Assembly: GCA_051747745.1 (NCBI GenBank)
Contig: JBNJGL010000003.1
Span: forward strand, 16,429 to 80,428
Origin: QPJE01 sp051747745
GTDB taxonomy: Bacteria; Bacillota; Halanaerobiia; Halanaerobiales; Halanaerobiaceae
Direction of reading: 5' to 3'
DNA: 64,000 nucleotides
Shown: positions 58,522 to 64,000 of the stretch, in pieces
Layout of the letters: every line of letters begins with the position of its first letter
Numbering within the stretch: position 1 is the first letter of the stretch
The notes under the pieces: model-generated
Databases searched by the model: none
Told to the model about the DNA's origin: nothing
Seen by the model: the letters and a program-made list of their open reading frames with translations, nothing else
Program-made: the position numbers and the translations under genes

Positions 58522-59994
58522 TTATTTATTTGATGCCAGCTCTAGCGCATAATCAAGTCTTCTTGCAACTTCATCAGCACCAAAAATTGAGATAACACTG
58601 GTCATTTCCGGGCCAGAACCTTTAGCAGTTATTGCAAATCTAACCGGGTGATAAATTGTTCTTGTTTTAACTGGAAGTTCACTCTTCATTTCTTTAAATA
58701 TGCTGCCAACAGCTTCTGGAGTAATATCATCTAAAGCATACAGCTTTTTTTTCAGAGTTTCAAAAACAAGTTTAACATCCTCTCCCATAAATTCTTCGGC
58801 CGCTTTTTCTTTATCAGAAAACTCAATATCTGTTAAAAATAATTCAGCTTCCTCTGGTATCTGTGCCAGATAGTCAACAGAAGTTCTAACTTCATCTATA
58901 ACTTTTTCCAGCCATTCTCTTTCTTCAACAGCCTTTATTTCATCGATCAGTCCGGCCTTTATAAGAAAAGGTAGAGAAAGTTCAACAATCCTGTCAAGAT
59001 TGCTTTCTCTGATATATTTTCCATTAACCCAGTTCAATTTATCCCTATCAAAAACAGCTCCACTTTTATTTACATCTTCAATAGAGAAACGTTCAATAAT
59101 TTCTTCGCGCGAAAGAATTTCTTCTTCATCACCGGGAGACCATCCCAGTAAAGCCATAAAATTAAACAGTGCTTCTGGGAGATATCCCTGCTCCCTAAAT
59201 TCTCCCACATAAACAGAATCTTTGCCGCGTTTTTTGAGTTTTGCTCTGTTTTCATCCAGTATTAAAGGAAGGTGGGCAAAATTAGGCAAATCAAATCCGA
59301 GAGCTCTGTAAAGAAGAATCTGTTTTGGTGTATTAGAAAGATGATCTTCTCCTCTTATTACATGGGAGATCTTCATCAGGGCATCATCTATTACAACTGC
59401 AAAATTATATGTGGGCATTCCATCTGATTTGAAAATAATGAAGTCATCTAAAACAGAACTATTAAACGTAACATTACCTCTAATCAAATCTTTAACAATT
59501 ATATCTTCCGCTTCATCAGGTAGACGAAATCTTATAACTGGTTCTCTTCCTTCCTGACGAAACTTTTCTTTTTCTTTTTCTGTTAAATTTCTGCATGAAC
59601 CATCATATCGCGGCATTCTATCCTCAGCCTGAGCTTTTTTCCGCATTTCTTCTAATTCTTCCTGTGTGCAGTAACAGTGATATGCTTTTCCCTCTTCAAG
59701 CAGCTTTTCAGCATATTTTTTATAAATTTCAATTCTTTCAGTCTGCCTGTATGGTCCATAGTCACCACCAATACCAACACCTTCATCTGCATCCAGACCC
59801 AGCCACTGCATTTCCTGCAGTATAATATCTTCAAACTCTTTGGTTGATCTGGCCTGGTCAGTATCTTCTATCCTTAAAACAAGTTCCCCACCTTTTTGTC
59901 TGGCAACAAGCCAGTTAAAAAGTGCAGTCCTCATATTACCAATATGAATTTTTCCCGTTGGACTGGGGGGGAACCGCAGTCTTATATCATTCAT
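58522..59994 (-). CDS. gltX: Glutamate-tRNA ligase
   Basis: 490-residue class I synthetase. HIGH region SPTGKIHIGNMRTALFN; KMSKS-type loop RAKLKKRGKDSV; GEDHLSNTPKQILLYRALG conserved. Might be non-discriminating (also charging tRNA-Gln), which depends on the presence of GatCAB outside this window. Between the CBS-HutP gene and cysS. Confidence 0.96.
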   Translation of the reverse strand: MNDIRLRFPPSPTGKIHIGNMRTALFNWLVARQKGGELVLRIEDTDQARSTKEFEDIILQEMQWLGLDADEGVGIGGDYGPYRQTERIEIYKKYAEKLLEEGKAYHCYCTQEELEEMRKKAQAEDRMPRYDGSCRNLTEKEKEKFRQEGREPVIRFRLPDEAEDIIVKDLIRGNVTFNSSVLDDFIIFKSDGMPTYNFAVVIDDALMKISHVIRGEDHLSNTPKQILLYRALGFDLPNFAHLPLILDENRAKLKKRGKDSVYVGEFREQGYLPEALFNFMALLGWSPGDEEEILSREEIIERFSIEDVNKSGAVFDRDKLNWVNGKYIRESNLDRIVELSLPFLIKAGLIDEIKAVEEREWLEKVIDEVRTSVDYLAQIPEEAELFLTDIEFSDKEKAAEEFMGEDVKLVFETLKKKLYALDDITPEAVGSIFKEMKSELPVKTRTIYHPVRFAITAKGSGPEMTSVISIFGADEVARRLDYALELASNK

Positions 59995-60014
59995 AAAATT
60001 ATTCCTCCTATTAT

Positions 60015-60806
60015 TTATATAACACTAGTTCCAACTGTTAACTGTTCTGGTCCATCGACAAGAGCATGTCCAAAACGTCCAAAAATAGCTGCCGAGATAT
60101 GACCTTCTCCTCTAACAACTGCAATTTTGAATCCTCCACCAAGACCTGGATTTATTAGAGCCAGCTGGCTGTAGGCATCTTTAACCGCATTGGAAATAGC
60201 CATTTTTTCCCTAGAGTTTTCACTGATTACACCTCTTGCAATTGCAGCAACTGTTGTACTTTCCCTCAGTTTTATCGGCAGTTTTTCTGCATTTGCACCG
60301 GTCTGTGTAATTGCACCCCTATATCCATATCCTTCAATCTTTTTTAACCAGTATTCTTCATAATCTCTGCTTCTTGTCATAGCAAGATAAATAGCAGAAC
60401 TTTCTGGAGTTATGGTTTTCTTTTCCATCGCCATTTCTTCTTCTTCATCTCTAAGATATCCATAAACAATATCTTCGGCTGTTACTACTCCAACTAAATT
60501 TTTCCTGCCATCAAATACCGGCAGACCACCAATTCTATTATCAGATAAAACTTTAGCTGCTTCCTGTACCGTATTATCTGTTTTTATTGTTATTAAATCT
60601 ACAGACATAAATTCCTTTACAGCAGCATTTAAGTCTTTTTCCGAAATTATATCACCATCAGTAAGCATTCCTACAAGTTTACCATCTTCTACAATCAGCA
60701 GACGTCCTATTTTATTAATAGAAAGCATTTTTTCTGCTTCCAGTATAGTCGCATCTGGTCCTATTGTAATCGGATCTTCAGTCATTATATCTTTAACTAA
60801 CATCAT
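60015..60806 (-). CDS. CBS-CBS-HutP-like fusion protein
   Basis: 263 residues. Two CBS domains (about 5-57, VKDIMTEDPITIGPDATILEAEKMLS..., and 66-115, FMSVDLITIKTDNTVQEAAKVL...) are typical adenosine-ligand sensors. After a linker, residues about 133-263 (AIYLAMTRSRDYEEYWLKK, GYRGAITQTGAN, FKIAVVRGEGHISAAIFGRFGHALVDGPEQLTVGTSVI in pieces) resemble HutP, the RNA-binding antiterminator. The histidines that hold Mg and L-histidine in B. subtilis HutP are not evident, so the ligand differs. ATG with GGGAG 5 bases upstream, overlapping the ispF end by 14 bases. Function inferred. Confidence 0.75.
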   Translation of the reverse strand: MMLVKDIMTEDPITIGPDATILEAEKMLSINKIGRLLIVEDGKLVGMLTDGDIISEKDLNAAVKEFMSVDLITIKTDNTVQEAAKVLSDNRIGGLPVFDGRKNLVGVVTAEDIVYGYLRDEEEEMAMEKKTITPESSAIYLAMTRSRDYEEYWLKKIEGYGYRGAITQTGANAEKLPIKLRESTTVAAIARGVISENSREKMAISNAVKDAYSQLALINPGLGGGFKIAVVRGEGHISAAIFGRFGHALVDGPEQLTVGTSVI

Positions 60807-61326
60807 ATCTGCTCCCTTCTTTGCCAAACCTCTGAAAAAAACGAAAAATTTCCTTCTCAATAATACTTACTGCTGCATATGCAGCAATACCTTCTCCTCT
60901 ACCTATAAAACCCATTTTTTCATTGGTTGTTGCCTTAAGATTTATTTTGTTTTTTTGAATATTCATTTCCCTACTAAGTGAATTTAAAATTACATCACGA
61001 TAGGGAGAAATTTTGGGTTTTTCTGCTAACAGAGTTAAATCACAGTTGTTAATAATATAGCCAGAATTCTCTACTTTATCTACTACAGTTCTGAGCAATT
61101 TCAAACTGCTTATATCTTTAAACTGTGGGTCCTCATCTGGAAAGTGTTTTCCAATATCACCTTCAGCTAAAGCACCTAATAGTGCATCCATGAGTGCATG
61201 TGTCAGCACATCTGCATCTGAGTGACCCAGAAGTCCTCTGTCTGATGGAATTTCTATTCCACCAAGTACAAGTTTTCTATCTGAACTAAATCTGTGGCTG
61301 TCATAAGCAAATCCCACTTTAAACAA
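60793..61326 (-). CDS. ispF: 2-C-methyl-D-erythritol 2,4-cyclodiphosphate synthase
   Basis: 177-residue IspF of the MEP isoprenoid pathway. Metal-binding GFAYDSHRF and HSDADVLTHALMDALLGAL, and the CMP region GFIGRGEGIAAYAAVSI. The last 17 residues (FRFFQRFGKEGSRYDVS) exceed the usual length and overlap the downstream gene. TTG start with SD GGAGAG. Forms a pair with ispD. Confidence 0.95.
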   Translation of the reverse strand: MFKVGFAYDSHRFSSDRKLVLGGIEIPSDRGLLGHSDADVLTHALMDALLGALAEGDIGKHFPDEDPQFKDISSLKLLRTVVDKVENSGYIINNCDLTLLAEKPKISPYRDVILNSLSREMNIQKNKINLKATTNEKMGFIGRGEGIAAYAAVSIIEKEIFRFFQRFGKEGSRYDVS

Positions 61327-62013
61327 TTATTTTCTCTCCTTTAAAACCAGCTCTGCCTGAAACAGGTCTTCAGGTGTAGTAATTTTAAAATTGTTATACT
61401 CTCCACTTACCACAAAAACTCTATGACCATATTCTTCAACTATAGATGCATCATCAAGGGCTGTGTTTAATTCAAACTCTTGATGAGCATTTAAAATCAG
61501 ATCTTTTCTGAAAGCCTGTGGAGTTTGGATTGCAGATAATTTTTCTCTCTCCAGTGTTTTTACGACAAAGCCATCCTCAATAATTTTTACAGTATCCTTA
61601 ACTTTAACTCCACATGTAACTGCATCATGTTTTAAAACTTCTGAATAACATCTTTCAATTAACTCCACACTAAGCAGAGGTCTTGCTCCATCATGTACCA
61701 TTACATATTCAACGGGCTGGCAGAATCCACACAAACCATTATAAACTGAATCTTTTCTGGTCTCTCCACCTTCTACAAGAGTTAAATTTATATCTTCACT
61801 TGAAAAGAATGGTTCTATTTTTTGATGAAAAAAATTTTTTTCATCTGGGTGCAGGACTACAACTATTTCTGATGCCTTACCCCAGTCAACAAAAGCTTTT
61901 AAAGTATGGTACAAAATAGGTTTTGAGCCAAGCTGTAGATACTGCTTATTTATTTCTCGATTCATTCTGCGGCCCTGTCCAGCGGCCGGTATTACAATTC
62001 CTATTTTCTCCAT
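61327..62013 (-). CDS. ispD: 2-C-methyl-D-erythritol 4-phosphate cytidylyltransferase
   Basis: 228-residue IspD: MEP + CTP to CDP-ME. CTP-binding PAAGQGRRMNREINKQYLQLGSKPILYHTL; VMVHDGARPLLS and later DDASIVE in keeping with the family. Stop codon directly precedes the ispF start. Located between yacL and ispF, as in Bacillus. Confidence 0.95.
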   Translation of the reverse strand: MEKIGIVIPAAGQGRRMNREINKQYLQLGSKPILYHTLKAFVDWGKASEIVVVLHPDEKNFFHQKIEPFFSSEDINLTLVEGGETRKDSVYNGLCGFCQPVEYVMVHDGARPLLSVELIERCYSEVLKHDAVTCGVKVKDTVKIIEDGFVVKTLEREKLSAIQTPQAFRKDLILNAHQEFELNTALDDASIVEEYGHRVFVVSGEYNNFKITTPEDLFQAELVLKERK

Positions 62014-62028
62014 ATTATTTCACTCTTT

Positions 62029-63126
62029 CTACATTGCATTTTCGTTAACATTCGGTTTAGCAAAAATCATTCTTCCAGCTGCAGTCTGCAGAACACTTGT
62101 AACAAGTACTGAAATATCATCACCCATATATTTAACACCTTCGTCTATTACAATCATGGTACCATCATCTAAATAAGCAACACCCTGACCATTTTCTTTA
62201 CCCTCTTTTATAACTTTTACATCCATTTCTTCTCCAGGTAAAACTACAGGTTTTACTGCATTTGCCAGCTCATTTATATTTAATACAACAACTCCCTGAA
62301 GTTCAGCAACTTTATTTAGATTATAGTCATTGGTTAGTATTTTAGCATCAATTACCTGTGCTAATCTAACAAGCTTGCTGTCAACTTCGACAATCTCCTC
62401 AAAATCTTTTTCTACAATTTTAACATCTATTTTAGGAGTATTCTGCATCTGTTTTAATATATCGAGACCTCTTCTGCCCCTGTTTCTTTTTAAAGCATCT
62501 GAAGAATCAGCAATATGACGAAGCTCTTCTAATACAAATTCAGGGATAATTAATTTCCCTTCTATAAATCCAGTTTTACATATATCATAAATTCTCCCAT
62601 CAATTATTACACTGGTATCAAGTACCTTATCACTATTACTGTTTTTATTCTGCATATATTCCATTCCGTTTTTACTGTTGTCAAACAAAAATTTACTGAT
62701 TTCGTTTTCTCTATTTATTGCCAGTGCAAAACCCATATAAGTAAAAGTAAGATTTATAAGAATCTGAATAGGCATTCCTACTCTTGGAATTTTAGGAATA
62801 GAAAAAACAAAATTAATAATAGCACCAAAAATAAGTCCAATTATAAGTCCAATAATTCCAATTACGATTTTCTTCCAGGTTATTTCTTTTAACTTTATTT
62901 CAAAATTCATAATCAGGTCGAGGGATTTTTCTAAAATATAATAAATAAGAAAAAACCCGGTAGCAGTTCCAATTACTATACCGAGAAATTGTGTTGTTAC
63001 AAACAAACCAGTCCAGTTCTGCCAGGTGAACTTATAATCACTGGCAAGAGAAAACACATGTACTAGATTATATCCTATAATTCCACCAAAGATACTGAAA
63101 ATAACTCTCATTATTTTCTTTAACAT
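62029..63126 (-). CDS. PIN/TRAM-domain membrane protein (YacL family)
   Basis: 365 residues. Four membrane segments fill the first 140 residues, then a PIN-fold nuclease domain (VLDTSVIIDGRIYDICKTGFIEGKLIIPEFVLEELRHIADSSD in pieces; ILTNDYNL) with the acidic residues of the active site, then a TRAM RNA-binding domain (about 295-355). The family is thought to be a membrane-tethered RNase; its target is unknown. Good SD AAGGAGGTG. Gene order carD-yacL-ispD-ispF is conserved in Firmicutes. Confidence 0.9.
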   Translation of the reverse strand: MLKKIMRVIFSIFGGIIGYNLVHVFSLASDYKFTWQNWTGLFVTTQFLGIVIGTATGFFLIYYILEKSLDLIMNFEIKLKEITWKKIVIGIIGLIIGLIFGAIINFVFSIPKIPRVGMPIQILINLTFTYMGFALAINRENEISKFLFDNSKNGMEYMQNKNSNSDKVLDTSVIIDGRIYDICKTGFIEGKLIIPEFVLEELRHIADSSDALKRNRGRRGLDILKQMQNTPKIDVKIVEKDFEEIVEVDSKLVRLAQVIDAKILTNDYNLNKVAELQGVVVLNINELANAVKPVVLPGEEMDVKVIKEGKENGQGVAYLDDGTMIVIDEGVKYMGDDISVLVTSVLQTAAGRMIFAKPNVNENAM

Positions 63127-63159
63127 AGTATCACCTCCTTTGTATTAATTTCACCCTAA

Positions 63160-63666
63160 TTATTCTTCTTCTTCATTTTCTTCCTCATGTTCGGCAAAAA
63201 GTTTATCCAATTTTTCCTGAATATCTTCTTCTGTCATATCTTTTGCAAGAACCAGTTCACTTATTAGTATCTGTCTTGCATTACTTAACATTTTCTTTTC
63301 TCCTGTAGAAAGGCCCTTTTCCTGGTCTCTAATTGTCAGATTGCGCACAACTTCGCCAACCTCAAATATATCACCTGTTTTAAGTTTCTCCATATTGGCT
63401 CTATATCTGCGGTTCCAATTCTGTGACATTTTGCTTTTATCACCTCGCAGCAGATCAAAAACCTCATCTGCTGTCTGCTCATCAATAACACTTCTAATCC
63501 CGATCTCATCTACCTTTTCCACTGGAATCATAACTTTCATTTCTCCAATCGGAAGTTTCATTATATAATACTCTTTTTTCTCATCTAATATGGTTTTAGT
63601 CTCTATAGAAACAATGGTACCTGCACCATGATTAGGATAGACGACTTTATCACCTATTTTATACAT
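63160..63666 (-). CDS. carD: CarD-family transcriptional regulator
   Basis: 168 residues. N-terminal Tudor-like RNA-polymerase-interacting domain (MYKIGDKVVYPNHGAGTIVSIETK) and a helical DNA-binding part with NWNRRYRANMEKLKTGDIFEVGEVVRNL and LSTGEKKMLSNARQILISEL. Stabilises open complexes at housekeeping promoters in its family. The ATG (8 bases after GAGGAG) is chosen over an upstream GTG. First gene after disA, with its own promoter. Confidence 0.9.
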   Translation of the reverse strand: MYKIGDKVVYPNHGAGTIVSIETKTILDEKKEYYIMKLPIGEMKVMIPVEKVDEIGIRSVIDEQTADEVFDLLRGDKSKMSQNWNRRYRANMEKLKTGDIFEVGEVVRNLTIRDQEKGLSTGEKKMLSNARQILISELVLAKDMTEEDIQEKLDKLFAEHEEENEEEE

Positions 63667-63711
63667 TTTATCCACTCCTCTTTAATAAAAGCAACAAAAA
63701 TCCACAATACA

Positions 63712-63740
63712 ATTATACCATTCGCTATTCTACCAGTCAA
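63712..63740 (-). promoter_or_regulatory. carD promoter
   Basis: On the minus strand, TTGACT (63740-63735), 17 bases, perfect TATAAT (63717-63712) with a TGG extension. It lies in the short disA-carD intergenic region. Confidence 0.7.
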
Positions 63741-63755
63741 TCTGAGAAAATTTTA

Positions 63756-64000
63756 TTAAATATGCCTGTCAAGCAAAACCTGGTCTCTCAATCTTCTCAA
63801 ACCATCTTTTATAGCCTGTGCCCTTACTTCACCTATTCCATCTACATCGTCCAGCTCATCTGCTGAAGCTCTGATAACTTCCTGCAGATTTTCAAAATGT
63901 TCTACCAGATTTTCTATTACAGGCATCGGCAGACGGGGGATTTTACGAAGAACTCTGTAGCCTCTTGGTGAAACTGATTGATCAAGAGCATTTACACTAC
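63756..64000 (-). CDS. disA: DNA integrity scanning diadenylate cyclase DisA, C-terminal part
   Basis: Partial gene running off the high-coordinate edge. About 81 C-terminal residues are read: SVSPRGYRVLRKIPRLP, a helix-hairpin-helix (VEHFENLQEVIRASADELDDVDGIGEVRAQ in parts) and the end LLDRHI. This is the DNA-binding domain of DisA, which makes c-di-AMP when not stalled on branched DNA. The cyclase domain is outside the window. With CdaA it would give two sources of c-di-AMP. Confidence 0.88.
   Translation of the reverse strand, partial: SVNALDQSVSPRGYRVLRKIPRLPMPVIENLVEHFENLQEVIRASADELDDVDGIGEVRAQAIKDGLRRLRDQVLLDRHI

Noticed and set aside
63676..63711. GTG start nine bases upstream of the chosen carD ATG
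   Set aside because: The GTG overlaps the SD region (GAGGAG), while the ATG has 8-base spacing and gives the usual CarD N-terminus.

Overview
The window looks like a chromosomal segment of an AT-rich, strictly anaerobic, fermentative member of the Bacillota (Firmicutes). The support is the Firmicute-type str/S10/spc/alpha ribosomal gene order, a glmS ribozyme, a SigH-type sigma factor, CdaA and DisA, ECF transporter genes in the alpha operon, and Hnd-type [FeFe]-hydrogenase accessory genes. Halanaerobiales is my best guess from the overall look, but nothing in the sequence proves the genus. All genes except one (15702-16421) lie on the minus strand, so transcription runs from high to low coordinates. 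There is one assembly gap (100 Ns, 5616-5715). I see no rRNA, tRNA, CRISPR array, insertion sequence or prophage. No stretch over 300 bases lacks an assigned feature apart from the area around the gap.

Layout from low to high coordinates. 1-4761: a redox/hydrogenase module with HndB (partial), a histidine-kinase-like ATPase, HndA, a PHP phosphoesterase, two DRTGG proteins, an [FeFe]-hydrogenase-like protein and an anti-sigma-like ATPase, all behind one consensus promoter. 4888-5978: a MazE/MazF pair, the gap, and a 49-codon gene that resembles only the toxin-binding tail of MazE and has its own promoter and terminator. 6001-10781: acpS-nnr-dcd and an SF1 helicase carrying an N-terminal DbpA-like RNA-binding domain. 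10910-15558: cdaA-cdaR-glmM-glmS ribozyme-glmS, linking c-di-AMP synthesis to amino-sugar synthesis. 15702-18801: a lone plus-strand membrane protein and the complete AmmeMemoRadiSam trio.

18879-54710 is a near-continuous block for translation and transcription: rpmG-secE-nusG-rplK-rplA, L10 leader-rplJ-rplL, rpoB-rpoC, L7Ae-like-rpsL-rpsG-fusA-tuf, the S10, spc and alpha operons (with secY, adk, map, infA, rpoA), ecfA1-ecfA2-ecfT, truA and rplM-rpsI. A second tuf gene, identical in sequence, heads the block. rpmD (L30) is absent from its usual place, and a 170-bp structured spacer interrupts spc between rpsH and rplF. 54839-64000 holds disA (partial)-carD-yacL-ispD-ispF, a CBS-CBS-HutP-like fusion, gltX, cysS, thyX, rlmB and sigH.

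The least ordinary items are the CBS-HutP fusion, the orphan antitoxin-tail gene beside mazEF, the RNA-binding-domain helicase, the hydrogenase-like signalling cluster and the structured spacer in spc. Start codons were moved inward from the longest reading frame wherever a Shine-Dalgarno (SD) sequence and family alignment called for it; each case is noted.
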